A DNA stretch of 64,000 nucleotides from Mugil cephalus (taxonomy: Eukaryota; Chordata; Actinopteri; Mugiliformes; Mugilidae). The position numbers and the translations under genes were made by a program. Shown here in pieces: positions 46,101 to 57,443 of this stretch. The notes beneath the pieces were generated by a model. That model was not told where the DNA came from. It saw only the letters and a program-made list of their open reading frames with translations, and made no database searches. Numbering within the stretch: the stretch's first letter is position 1; each line of letters starts with the position of its first letter. Location of the stretch: NCBI RefSeq assembly GCF_022458985.1, contig NC_061773.1, positions 17,704,001 through 17,768,000 on the forward strand, written 5' to 3'.

Positions 46101-49100
46101 CTACTCTGACTTAAATAGTGTGACTTTCAGTGGAAACAGGATAAATATCATTTATTTTTATTGGAAAATTACAGTTAATCTGCAAATTCAACCTGCGGAG
46201 CAGATTGGACCCTCTAGTGGTATAATTCTTTTAGGATAAACTTCGAACAGAAAAGAGATTTGCAATAACTTCATAGTGTTCTTCTTTTTGCAGCTATATA
46301 ACACAGCCAAAAGTAAAACACTGCAGTTTTCTCCACCACATTACTTGGTAGAAATATGTGAAATTTTCTGATAATACATAAACTATATGGAAACTATTCA
46401 TCTATTACTAACTATTCATAACTACACGTTCACATGTCATATTAAAACTTGTAAATATTGCAGATATTGCTTGCTACATTTGCATAAATATAGAAAAAGA
46501 CAACACTGACAGCTGGGACTTGCCTGAATTTCCTTTGGAGGTGTTTTAAGGTCTAAGTAGATAATGCAGTGTGATTGAAGATGAAACATATTGGAAGTGA
46601 AGTATCCAAGAGTATGAATTTGTGCAAGTTACATCATCTGTTGTGAAACTAAAACTCAATCCGGTCCCTTTAGGCCATGCAGTACATGGAACTACTCCCA
46701 GAGAGTCAACGTCCGGTCTCTGGGACCCAAGGAGCGCTGGAGCGACGCAGGCAGCTCCTCAGCCAACTCCCTGATTATGATCAGGACCCCATGAAGTGTC
46801 AGAGCCTGGCCACAGAGGAGGAGGTAAACCATCCAGATGTACTACTTTTATATTATTACTTTTATATATGGATGTAAAACCATTACCAAAGGATGGATGC
46901 AGTTGGAGATGGATGTTTACGAGCATCAAGTCGTCATTAGAACATATTTTTTCAAGTCTTCACATTAACAAACTATAATTCTGGCAGGCCCTTCAGGTCA
47001 TCCACATTATCCATTACACAAGTCATTTTTTCAACAACTGTTTACACACCAGAGACAGAAGTGTCCTCTGGTCCGATGAAACAAAAAGCTGAAGAATCAA
47101 TTGTGCCTGGACCGGAGAAAGCCACGCTCATCGTGTTTACGAGGCTGCTGCATTTCATAAAATAGACTGCATCATAAGAAAGGGAGGTTATTTGAATTTA
47201 CTGAAGCAACATCTCAAGACACCAGCCAAAAAGTTAAAGTGTGGTTGCAAACGGTCAACGACCCCAAGTATATCCCGAAGTTTTGGCAAAATAAAGTTTG
47301 CCAAAAGTTCTGGCAAAAAATTGAGGACGGAAGCTTCTTGCAAGAACTTATTGCAAGAAGCTTGAATGTTTGACCCAAGTGAAACTATTCAAAGGCAACA
47401 CTACCAAACACTAAGTAAGTGTGACTTCTCCTACTTCTTCTTGTAGATTTCCACCATGCTGCTGTTTGTGAAGCAATACAAACAGGAGGTGCTGGGAGTG
47501 GGAGAAGTGGCTTTACCTGGTGAAGGTGACGCTCTGCAGGAAGCAGCCGTTCAGAGGACAGCAAAGGAGAGCAAGGATCGCGGCGACAAGAAGGACGCCG
47601 GCGAACACAAGGAACACAGCTTAACCAATAACAGCACCGCGTCCACTACCGCTTCCACAAATGGAACCGATGAGAACAAAAAGACGGAGCATGTAAGTAA
47701 AACAAGGTGCCTGACCCAGCTGAAGTTTAAAACACTTGAGAAAAACATGGTAGCGGCTGACGCTCTCAATGGGGCCTTTTGTTCTTCTCTTGGACTGTAA
47801 AAATGCCAGATAGCCTCGAGAAAAACATCAAATCAAAGAAAAAACACAAGACAGTCCAGTCCAGTTATTCTGGTTCAGCTATACCCTGTTAGAAGTGGAG
47901 ATTTTCCCTTAGCTAAAAGTTTCCTACAATGCATACAGTCTTTTCTGCTCCTACATTTTGTTCTTAGAAAACATTTGATACCAAATGGGACAGCATTTTG
48001 ATTGAGATGTTACATATTCCTGCCAGACTCTTCAGCTGAAACAACTGAAGTCTCTCCAGAGTGCCTCGCTATAATCTTTCTCCCTGCTTTTATTTAAACC
48101 GCGTGTCTCCTGGATCTAGAAACGCACATTTAGCTTTCGGGAATTTTGACTTTTCATGTTCTGTCCTCCAGCAGTGTGTCGGTTGCCATGGTGAGGTTGC
48201 CAAGGAGAGCCCAGCTGTTTATGCCGAGCGCGCAGGTTACCACGGCGCCCTGTGGCATCCCACTTGCTTTGTGTGCTCAGAGTGCGGCCAGGGTTTGGTA
48301 GACCTGGTCTACTTCTGGTCCAATCAGAAGCTGTACTGCGGGCGACACTACTGTCAGACGGTGTGGCCACGGTGCTCAGGCTGTGACGAGGTGAGACTTC
48401 AGTCCTTCACACTTCTTGTCTAACTTCTCACCGAGCCCATCGTCACGCCAAATTTTGATTTTGATTCATGACAAAATACCTGTTATACTAAAGAGATGCT
48501 AACAGCTGCTCAAAAGTGAGGCCACAGCATGTGGAGCTCCCCTGGTGGCTGGATGCAGTACAGGTCATAAAAGCCCTAGTGCTGTTTTATCTGATGATAC
48601 GAAAACAGGAAATCAGTGACGTCCTGACTACTTCTCCATTAAGCCTGTCCTGTAGGAATGTGGCAGTAGGAAAATAAATATGTGCGTGCAGTGTGTAATC
48701 CAACATTTCTCTCTTCACAACATGATGCTGCTCATGTCCCTGTGATACTAGCATCTATTTGGACAATGGAAGGAAGTGGAGATGCGTCATCCCTTTTTCC
48801 TACAGCTTGTGTTGTCCTCCCTGACATTAGTTTTCCTGTCACAGAAGTTGGTTCACAACTTAAGTTGCAAATTAGTAGCAGCTTTTTAAGACATAAGACA
48901 ACGTCTATTTAGACTTAGACTCAACTTTATTGATTCCTTTGGGATGACTCCCTCAGGGAAATTGTATTTCCAGAAATAAACAATGCACAATAAACGCTAA
49001 ACTCTTAACAGAATAGCGGCGAATTATGTACAAAATATAATAAAAGACAGTATCAAATTTGAAATAATGAACAAAATATACAAGAATATACAGCACTCTG

Positions 49101-49797
49101 ACAGTCAGTATACACAGTGTGAGCAAAGAATTTCAAGAATGCTAAAAAAATTGGAGTATTATATAACTGCTAGGCTCGGTGAACGTGGACATTCAGGTAG
49201 TTAATGATGATAGGCAGTGCAATCTGTAAGAAGGACAAAACAGGTCTCGGTTGTGAGTTATTGTTAACTCAGGCTGGTGTTGTTCAGCCTGATGACAGTG
49301 GGGATGAAGGAACCGTGGTAGTTCCTTCTTGCAAAGTATTAGCATGTATGGACAAGTGCAATTGTCAATGTCTAATTAATAAAAGTATCTTCCAGTTGCT
49401 ATTTTATTTCTTTATGTTTCCTATTTTTTCAGTTATAAAACATGACCGTTGCATATATTTAAACGTCATATAATAGACTTTGTTAGGGCCCACACAGCCA
49501 CTGCAGAAACATGGAAATCTATTAACTGCACAAAACCAGAGGTTGCAATTTTATATATTTTTATATATATTAGCTTTAATGAAATTTACAGAATACTGTA
49601 ATATATCTCAGTCATGAGAATGTTTTTTCCAAATCTAATTTTTTCCTCACTTGTCTCCTTCCCCATTTCCTGTTGTCCTTCCTCAGCTGATCTTCTGCAA
49701 GTCTTTCCTCACAGCGAAAGATGGACGCACATGTCATCCTCATCATTACTGCTGCTGGAAGTGTGGGCAAAACCTGGATACGCCCTGTCAACACTGA
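37137..49797 (+). CDS. lmcd1: LIM and cysteine-rich domains protein 1 (dyxin), 7 coding exons
   Basis: A PET/LIM protein; the mammalian product is a transcriptional co-regulator (a GATA6 repressor) in muscle. Exons: 37137-37163, 43610-43704, 44456-44711, 46674-46823, 47447-47692, 48172-48390, 49687-49797. Phases agree, giving 367 residues (human 365). Order: start [14 protein letters not shown]; Cys-rich module at about 24-50 ([16 protein letters not shown]...CMTCGCC); PET domain at about 70-180 including [19 protein letters not shown] and [19 protein letters not shown]; a polar linker longer than in human; LIM1 at about 260-320 (C..C..HPTC..C..C, CGRHYC); LIM2 from CSGCDELIF. The odd point is that LIM2 stops at [14 protein letters not shown], so its last zinc-ligand pair appears to be missing. 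The LMCD1 call over testin rests on the Cys-rich module and two, not three, LIM domains. Confidence 0.92.
42770..43100. repeat. Degenerate GTTAGC-type tandem repeat block 1
   Basis: Imperfect repetitions of a unit like CTTAGCCTGGTTGCTAACAACTC (tagcttagcctggtt, gtttagcttggttgctaatac, gtttgctaacaattgt). A second block is at 43935-44230. The two blocks flank lmcd1 exon 2. Non-coding. Confidence 0.6.
43254..43325 (+). tRNA. tRNA-Thr (anticodon TGT)-like gene
   Basis: The 72-base cloverleaf folds fully. Acceptor GGCGTGG pairs with CCATGCC (one G-U). D-stem GCC/GGC. Anticodon stem TTGGT/ACCAA with loop CTTGTAA (anticodon TGT at 43286-43288). T-stem ATGGG/CCCAT with loop TTCGATC. Discriminator T. 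The A box (TGGCCAAGTGG) and B box (GGTTCGATCC) are intact. It closely resembles vertebrate tRNA-Thr(CGT) with paired C-to-T/G-to-A changes that keep every stem. There is no TTTT terminator within about 100 bases downstream, so it could be a relocated copy. It is in lmcd1 intron 1, same strand. Confidence 0.85.
43935..44230. repeat. Degenerate GTTAGC-type tandem repeat block 2
   Basis: Repeated variants of GTTAGCTTAGCCTGGTTGCTAACAAC, for example GTTAGCTTAGCCTGGTACTAATAAC and CTTAGCCTGATTGCTAACAAC, at about 60-90 bp spacing. Related to block 1 at 42770-43100. In lmcd1 intron 2. Confidence 0.65.
47020..47435 (+). mobile_element. Tc1-like transposase relic in lmcd1 intron 4
   Basis: 47070-47095 (TGTCCTCTGGTCCGATGAAACAAAAA) and 47140-47290 (TTTCATAAAATAGACTGCATCAT..., TTGAAGCAACATCTCAAGAC-like, AACGACCCCAAG) follow the catalytic half of Tc1 transposase genes. 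47370-47420 (TTTGACCCAAGTGAAAC, AAAGGCAACACTACCAAACACTAA) follows the Tc1 3' end. It has stops, frameshifts and a large internal deletion, so it is dead. Its 3' end runs to within about 20 bp of the acceptor of lmcd1 exon 5 (47447). Confidence 0.8.
48490..48900 (+). repeat. Dispersed repeat, copy D (lmcd1 intron 6)
   Basis: Contains GCTGCTCAAAAGTGAGGCCACAGCATGTGGAGCTCCCCTGGTGGCTGGATGCAG-like sequence and AGGTCATAAA, then ACTAGCATCTATTTGGACAATGGAAGGAAGTGGAGA. Both parts match the copy at 62945-63310. Non-coding. Confidence 0.6.
48905..49330. repeat. Unclassified interspersed repeat with TTTATTGATTCC...GGGAAATT end
   Basis: Begins ACTTTATTGATTCCTTTGGGATGACTCCC..GGGAAATT and later reads GTTCAGCCTGATGACAGTGGGGATGAAGGAAC. 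This combination is familiar from teleost interspersed repeats. A similar start (GATAAACTTTATTGTC) begins another stretch at 57975-58220 and a short one lies at 60463-60510. The family is not assigned. Confidence 0.45.
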
Positions 49798-52700
49798 TGC
49801 CCGGGCACGAAATGCCACAGTCAACAAAATATGGTTTAAAAACAGAAGAAAGAAACAAAAAAAAACTGAATTAGGAGATAGTGAAGCAGCACCGAAGACA
49901 GAAAAGGTCAAACTATATCAATCATGTTCATTTTGACAGGTCGTTCAGCTTTCTTTACATAAAGCAAATTGAATAAGGGACAGCTAAATAATACGGGACA
50001 AGTAGAAAGTATTTAAATTGCATGCTCAGTTGACATATTAGTATTTTAACTGAGTCCTACAAAGACAAAGTGTCCAGCTGATTCACTGGTGTTTAAAATA
50101 CTTTGGGCATTTAGCTGACACTGAAGTAATCAAAGACTTATTCAGTCGAGCCTACTGGTGTTTTGAGCCCGGAAGAAAATGTTTAGCTCATACAAAAGTG
50201 TTTAAAGTACTTAAAGGAGTATTTTGTTGATTTATGAGCACTTAAAGTACTGACAGTAACAGGAACCAGATGTTGTGGTTTCAGCCAGCGGCTTCATACA
50301 GAATCCCGGAGCTAAGAGTTTAACAAATAAGTATATAATTATAAAATGAGTGTATATGATCGAACTAGCTGAGTAAGATTAACGCAGAAATGCAGTTACT
50401 TGCTAGCTTACAAGTCCTTGTTAGTTTGGAAACTTAAAAAGGTCTTCAGCTGCAAGGGTTCATGCCAATACAGCAAACAACATCTGTTCAGGAATTGACT
50501 TTCCAGCTCAATAAGTAGATTCCTCCGGATTTATATTGTTTTATTCCAAAGTTTCTGTTTGATATACTTTGCATGCGTGTTGAACTTTCTTTGTTCATTT
50601 GAAAATAGCATGAATTTATATTCTCAACATTTGACGATGGTTTAGCAGCAAAGAGTCATGAAAATATTGAGACTTAAAAACAGGGTGGAGGACCGGAACA
50701 CGACATGAAAACCTGATGTAGATTCATAGGTCTGTTTGATACTTGCATGATTTGTATTTTGAAGGGACGTACTTCAAAGCCCTTTTTATTTTTGAAGCAT
50801 TTGGTGCCTTACAAGTTGTATTTTGCGCTAACAGATGAATCTATGTGCTTGTATAATGTCTGAAGCTTTTAGTGTCCTAACAGAATCTAGATTTTCTATA
50901 AGAAAATCCTATTTTTGTAATTCCACGGCAACAATGTGCCTTTTTCCCCCCAGTATTTTTTTGAAGAAAATTCCTGAAAATAATAAATTATTTTATGAAA
51001 ATTACTTTTTTCCCCTCATTGCAGATTCTGTTAAAGAAAAGAATCCTGCCGAGGGGAAAATACTTTTTTGTGTTGCATGTTTTTCTTGTGTGTGTAAAGA
51101 CATTGTTTTGCTTTCAGCTGAGATTTTTTCTTTTCTGGTTAAAATTAAATGCTTTAACTTAATAATAACACCAACATACTGAAGGAATATATCCCTTTAC
51201 TGTATGTCAGGACTGGGTCTTCGTAGGGTTTGTGCGTCACCATTTTTTCCAGACAGAAATATTTTTATAAGTTGCGTTAAACTTCAGAAAACTGGACGAG
51301 CAGAAAGTCGTATTTCTAATTAATTATTTATAACAGTGGGTTTTAATACCCATCACTGTCTGATTTAACTAAATGCTAATACTGTCTGTAATTGTCTTTT
51401 TATTCCTGTTATTATGTTTTGTTTCAGTAAAACTGCACATGCAGTAGCATAAACCTTTAACTCCTTTTATGAACTTGCTGCTGCTAAATGCTGCTTCATG
51501 CTAGTTGTTTTCCTTATAAAGTTGTGTTTCTGATTAAAGATTACATTTTTTTTTTTTTTTTAAAACTTTGTCAATAATTTAACTTTTACAGAGAGGTTCA
51601 AAGCTACAAATTCCTGAGTGTATGTTCTCAAGTCATAAATAAAATGTAGCCTGGAAGAAAAGGTAATTGTGTCTCTGAGTGAAATGATGAACATGTATTT
51701 GTGTAAACTACGTCACAAATCTACAGTAAAGTCATAGTAGCTATGCATATTAGATCGTTGTGTGTTTAAGTTGCTGAAAAGGAGTTAGCCAGAAATGAAA
51801 TGTGTGCTAGACAGAAGCTAATTAGCCGTATGTTTGCACTAAGAGCTAAAACAGAGCTAATGTTTTCGATTGTCAATAGTTTATGCACTGTTTAGTGTGA
51901 ACATCAACTAAATAAATGATAATTTGTTAAGATTCTGACCTCAGATTCAGCGGTAATGTTAAGATGATGTCATAAAACCATTAAAAGATGAACAAGATGA
52001 AGATGAACAGAAGCTAATTAGGTGTTAGCCTAGCTTTATCAGTTATTAGCTGTGCACTCGCGAAATACACCTGGAGGATGTGTGTGAAGAAATTAGATAT
52101 AAATTATAAACTCAAACTTTCTAAAACGTCAATTGGAAACAACATGGAGGAAAAAAAAAATTAGCCTTACAGCTCATGGAGCTTGATGCTATCTTCAATA
52201 TTTCTATTATTTGCTATTTATAGGGATTCCCATTTAAATTTAATGCGTTTTTGTTCTAGAAACATACAGTGACTCCTAAAACTGAAACACAGTGGGTGCT
52301 TTTTTTTTTTTTTTTTTTTTTAAATAGGACATATCATGCTGATGTGTTTTGATGTTTTTTTTTGCCTCAAAATGATCACAGGTAGTGGGAAGAGATTTAT
52401 CTGCTTATTGATGGTTTGAATAAAGGCTACAGTTTGACAGACGACGCTGTCTTGTCATAACAGATTCTTTAGTATATGATTTATTTTAAAAAAGTAACAA
52501 ACAAGTTAAATGATTAAATCAAACATGAAAAATCTGTCTACTTATTCTAAGTTCCAATATCTAGCTTTATATATTACTAATATTTAGCTTTAATAAGCAC
52601 AAATACCTCATGGCATACACTTTTTCCTTTTAATTTTTTCCCTGGCTTTACAGTTGTTGAAATCATCCCATTCCTCACTGACCTACTCCCAACAGGAATG

Positions 52701-53443
52701 TGAGGTATTCCCGTGGTTTCTGCGCCGACGTTCCCGGTCAGTTGCGTCACCTTCCTGAACCATGAAAGAAAAACGCGAAGAGGATATTTTTAGTTCCAGA
52801 GTGAGGCAATTTTGTTTGATCTGCAACGTTTTATGGCCTTTAATAGCATCATCCGCAATCTGGTTCTGGTTCTATACACAAATTATCCAACGTGAAATAC
52901 CTAATATGGATAAAAAAAAAAAGGGATCTGTTTCTCATCCAGAGTAAGAAAAAAGTCTCATCCTGACTTTATGTGACACATCCACTGCAATCAACTTACT
53001 TAACAACACGTCAGGCTGCTGTTTTTAGGGAAAACTCTCAGCAGAAAGAATGTGTTAGTGACCAACTGGTGAACACAGTCCAGACACAGAGCTAAAATAC
53101 ACAGTGTTACTATGATCATCAGCTAATTAGCTTCATTTGCTAATAAATCGACATCAGATTAAGTGGCGATGATGAGAAATGAGCAATAATAAAAGTACAA
53201 AATGATTCTTAGTTACTGTTTAAAATATGAAGGTTTTAACTCTGCTAATCTGCACCATAATGACTCTGTTGGGGCAGTTTAACAGCAAGAAAATAACCAG
53301 TGATAAATAATTGCCACTCGCTGACTTTTTATAGACATCTGCATTCCACAGTTACTTGCACAATCCCTTGGGAAGATGAATTAATTATGCTCCAGCAGCA
53401 TTTATTACGCTGATTCTCTGGGCGGTCTTTATGACCACCTGGA

Positions 53444-53519
53444 GCACTTTCCTCTGCGCTACTGTGCAGCTGCAGAACCACGCACTTTCCTCTGCGCTAC
53501 TGTGCAGCTGCAGAACCAC
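53444..53519. repeat. Perfect 38 bp tandem duplication
   Basis: GCACTTTCCTCTGCGCTACT...GAACCAC is present twice without a mismatch (53444-53481 and 53482-53519), followed by a short CA run. Perfect identity suggests a recent event or possibly a length polymorphism. Confidence 0.9.
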
Positions 53520-54132
53520 ACACACACAGGCAGTAAAATAGTGTCCTCATCTACTCTTTAAGTCCTGTGGGTGTACACAGTGTCACACATAAACCATCTT
53601 ACACTAAATAAAAGCAGCATCTGTAATAAATGTGCTTTGTACCCCAGTTCACTTTATGTTTTACCTGAACTAGCTGCACTTCATGCGGTACAGACAGAGT
53701 ATGTGGCTCCCTCATGTGGCTGTATTCATTATTTTTGATTTCACTCATGAGATGAATTTCACCACCTGTCCTCTACTTTGTTCTCCCTCACAGCATGCAC
53801 ATGTCCTCTAATTTCTCACCTAATTTCTTCACTCTTACAACTTAAGCATTGTGTGCTAGCATGTCAGTAACTGTGTGTCCCTCCCTTCCTCCTCTTCCGT
53901 CTACTTGTGAGTGTCTCTGGCTTAAAGTTATGTGTTTCTGACCTGTGGGGCTTCATACTACTCATCTGTTGTTGTGGTCTCATCAGCCTGCCTATGATGC
54001 CTCTTATATTCAGTCAATATAGCAGCTAACTCACCTGTGGTAGAAGTTCTACTGTCACTATCAGTTTTATGGATCATGCAGTTATATCTATTATCTGTCT
54101 CTGAGCTGTATCTGGTAATTTGATTAGATTCT

Positions 54133-54355
54133 CCACTAGGGATATCAAACATATGACCCCGAGGGCAAAAACCGACACATGAGAGATGAATGTGTAAAGT
54201 GCAGCAATTACATAGAACACATTAACTGCACTTTTATTTTCAATAAAAGTGACTGCTTTTTTTAGTTTTTTAGTTGTGGACTTAACAACAAAATTTGGTC
54301 CAGTCAGCTTGAGATCAAATTGAGCTGTATGTGTCCCCTGAACTAAATGAGTTAA
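54133..54355. mobile_element. Decayed hAT-like MITE
   Basis: GGGATATCAAACATATGACCCCGAGGGC at the left, and AGCTTGAGATCAAATTGAGCTGTATGTGTCCCC...TGAGTT at the right, correspond from memory to a common teleost non-autonomous element ('tgtcaaac...ggccc', 'gtttgacac'). The right end is eroded and no duplication could be fixed. Confidence 0.45.
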
Positions 54356-54539
54356 AAGGGAGTTCCTTCTTTGCTTTGGGGGCTTCAGGGTCTGTAAAGT
54401 TTCTAAATCAATCTATGTATCAGCTGTATAAATCAAAATGAATTGGACTGAACCACTTTACAGGATATTTCCGGCGGTACTTGAACGCAGCACAACCCAC
54501 TGCGTCGTTTCCCCTTTAAGTGCAGATAAAAGGCTGTTG

Positions 54540-54620
54540 CGTAATTTGGGTGAAAGAGGAGCAGGAGTGGCCTGAACGAAGGGCAGCCGGTAGGGACAGA
54601 TCCAAGAGGACGGTGGACAG
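54540..54620 (+). other. Possible untranslated first exon of abhd6
   Basis: GA-rich sequence following AGATAAAAGGC, ending GGTGGACAG then GTGAGGTG, a good donor at 54621. It lies 2.8 kb upstream of the abhd6 start codon, and the coding exon is preceded by an acceptor-like TTTTTAAAG at 57425-57431. This suggests a 5' UTR exon; transcript data would decide. Confidence 0.4.
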
Positions 54621-56039
54621 GTGAGGTGTTCTGCGCGTGCACAGGTGATAGCTATACATACTGTACATAGACATGCGTTATACCTTTAAAATGAACGTCT
54701 TTACGCGTCTTTAGAGTCCGACCGTTTCTTTGAAACCTGCTGTGTGCATGTCAACGATCAAAGTTTAGATTACCCGCGGTGCACGGTAGTCTGACTTTTA
54801 TTTGCGGATCCACCGTCAAAGCCTCAGTATAAATTTTAAAGTTTTCTCAACATTTTATTTTTACCTGGTTTCCGGTTTCTGCTAAGCTTTCATTCTTACT
54901 ACTTATTTCCTGTAACAACCATGCCACTATGTTACAGTCACACACAGTGTTGTACGTTGTACAAAACTATTGCAAAGTGAAGTAGGATAAGATAAGATAA
55001 GATGAAACCTTCATTTAACCTCCTTAAGGTAAATGCACGTTGACACAGCAGCTTAGGGAGCATACATTAGGTAGCCTACATGTATTTCCAGCATTTAAAT
55101 CCAACAGGAATCTTTGAGAGCATCTAAGAACCAAAACCAAAACATTGATGATTTAAGTGAATGTGAAGAAAAAAATATATATTAAACAGTATCCACGTTT
55201 TACATGTTTACCTAACCTGAACATTAAATGCGGGAAGTTTTTCATAACACCATCACCATCCGTGCACGGTTGGCTGAGCAGGAGGAAGTTTGGTCGTTGA
55301 GATGTGAAGGACATCACAGAGATAACTGCCGGTCGTTCTCGTTCTCAACCTGCTTTTCTGTAAAGTGTAATGTAATATAAAGCCTTCAGTTCGCCTTGCA
55401 ACTGTGTTTCTAGACTTACTTGTATAGATGTAATTTTGCTGAATGCCGGCTTTTGTACAGAGATATTAAATCTCTGAGGTAGCCTACTCTTTTATGAAGT
55501 CACCATTTGAGAAAGGTTTGAGGACAGTGAGTCCTGGGGACTGGCTGTGGTAGCATTCCCTGTGTTTAGCTAGCAGTATGTTTGTGGAGCTTCAGATTTT
55601 TGACGTTGAAGTTTGGTTTCATAGTGTCATTGTCTGTTTTACCGTTACAGTTTCACACACTTCCCCTTGTTCTCTGTGAAGAAATATTCATCCACTGTGT
55701 TCGCTCATTTATCCACTCACTCACTGTGTTGCATTACTTTGATTCTGCCGCTTCTGACACCCCTGATATAGAATGAACAAAGTGTAAACCAACTTATCAA
55801 CATGACTCAGGGGGAGGTCACAGCTGTACAACATTTATCTACTCCTTGTGTCCCAGTTTCCCAGAATGATCATTTCTTTTCACGCAGGTCCAGACATTTA
55901 TGTACGTGTTTGCCAGGCAGAATATTCTGACCTGTTCTTTAGTGTCGACTTTGTGTGTTTGCGGAGCGTCAAAGACCTAGCAGTGTCGAAAGCCAACTGA
56001 TTTTCATTGTCTGTTTTTAGCTCAAAAAGTTGCACCTGA

Positions 56040-56740
56040 ACTAGAGATCTATGGATTTTTTAGGGCCGATACCGATAGTGATCAATTTTGGTTGATGGCC
56101 GATACCTGCTGCCTTATTCTCCCTCCATCTACATGATAAAAATGACACAATGGTAACAAATGTTACAAGTTTCAATTTAACCAAAACAAGAATTTTAGGG
56201 TCAGCAACGTATGTTTAGCTTGCAGGTAGTATTGATCTTACACCTTGGCTTTAACATCAACACATGTTCCTACCAAAAGCTTAACAACAGCGCAACAGCT
56301 CCAATATAAACTGTGGAACATGGTTGATTGACAACCTGCACTATGAACTTGCCAGAGAGAGGGTAAAAAAAACATCAGCTAGCAAACTCCTACTTAACAG
56401 CAACAGTAAAAGTTGTTAAAAATAAATACATAAATAATCAAAAGAAAAACTCTTATTTTTAAGGGTGCTCGATGCACCTATGAGTATGAGCATTTTCCAG
56501 CTTCTAGCTGCAGGTATTCTGACAGCAGGGGAAGGGCAATGCATGGGCTGTCCAATGTATGGGCTGTCCAATGCATGGGCTGTCCAATGTATGGGCTGTC
56601 CAGGTCCTCAGCGTCTCCAAATCTTGCCAGGAGAAAAAAAATATACAACGGCGAACACATCCATGTATTGGCCTATACTGACACCAATAAAAAATGGAAA
56701 TACTGGGCTATTTCCCTCCTGGTCGATCTGTAATCTGAAC
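56040..56740. mobile_element. Decayed DNA element with 'GGCCGATACCGATA' ends and internal minisatellite
   Basis: The left end reads TTTTTTAGGGCCGATACCGATA and the right end, in reverse complement, TTTTTTATTGGTGTCAGTATAGG. The ends are diverged inverted repeats of a type common in fish genomes. Inside, 56543-56602 is a 16 bp tandem repeat (ATGGGCTGTCCAATGY) in nearly four copies that alternate T and C at the last base. Confidence 0.45.
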
Positions 56741-57443
56741 ACATCACAAAGACTGCAGTCAATGACCAACTAGCACCTACATTCTTGTACTTGCTCCATA
56801 AAAGCAGTTGGCGGTAGTCTGTATTCAACCATACAAAAAGTCGCCAACAGAGATCCAACTAGTGCTAACAGTGTACACACTGCAAAAAGTAGGACCAAAC
56901 AGACACAAACAGACGGCCCAGCATAAACCTTGGCCGACCATTAATTGGTTTGTCACGACCCTTAAATTACTTGTGTTGATCTGTCGCCGAAATCTACAGG
57001 ACATTTTAAACAATGCAACTCAGCAGCAGTTTTTAACTTTCTGGTCTTTTGATCTCCACCTGTCCATTTTTGTTGAGCAGGTTTTCTGTTTAACACGTTG
57101 AAACACAGGCTTAGAATAATTAGTGATGTAAACAGTTAAATCACAGGTATTTTTGTAGCCTCTGGTTAAGCCTTTTAAACTGAATGACTCGCGAGCGGCA
57201 TGTTTGCACAATCCCAATTTGGATTACCATAGTTAGGTTACGGTTTGCACTGTTGCAAAAATTCCAATGAATTCCAAGGTTATTATACCCGTATAACACG
57301 TGTAAATAGCTGTATTCTAATGGTATTTTGGGAAAACATGGGCAAAAGCAAAAACAAAATGCCATGTTCTGTTTGTCCAGACATTTAGAAACTGAGCTGC
57401 ATGAACTACAATTTTGGTCTTGTTTTTAAAGGAGTGTGCTGAG

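Larger units (their letters stand above)
49798..54430. other. lmcd1 3' UTR side and lmcd1-abhd6 intergenic region
   Basis: No coding exon is supported. AATAAA hexamers at 50982-50987 and 51638-51643 are candidate lmcd1 poly(A) signals. Poly-T runs lie at 51547-51562 and 52301-52321. A 38 bp unit is duplicated head-to-tail at 53444-53519. A decayed MITE-like segment is at about 54133-54355. The frame at 50835-51182 is AT-rich and unassigned. Confidence 0.5.

Noticed and set aside
50835-51182. 115-residue plus-strand frame with several cysteines (ILFCVACFSCVCKD), tested as a missing lmcd1 LIM2 exon
   Set aside because: The Cys spacing and flanking residues do not fit a LIM second finger, and the region is AT-rich with no supporting donor from exon 7.
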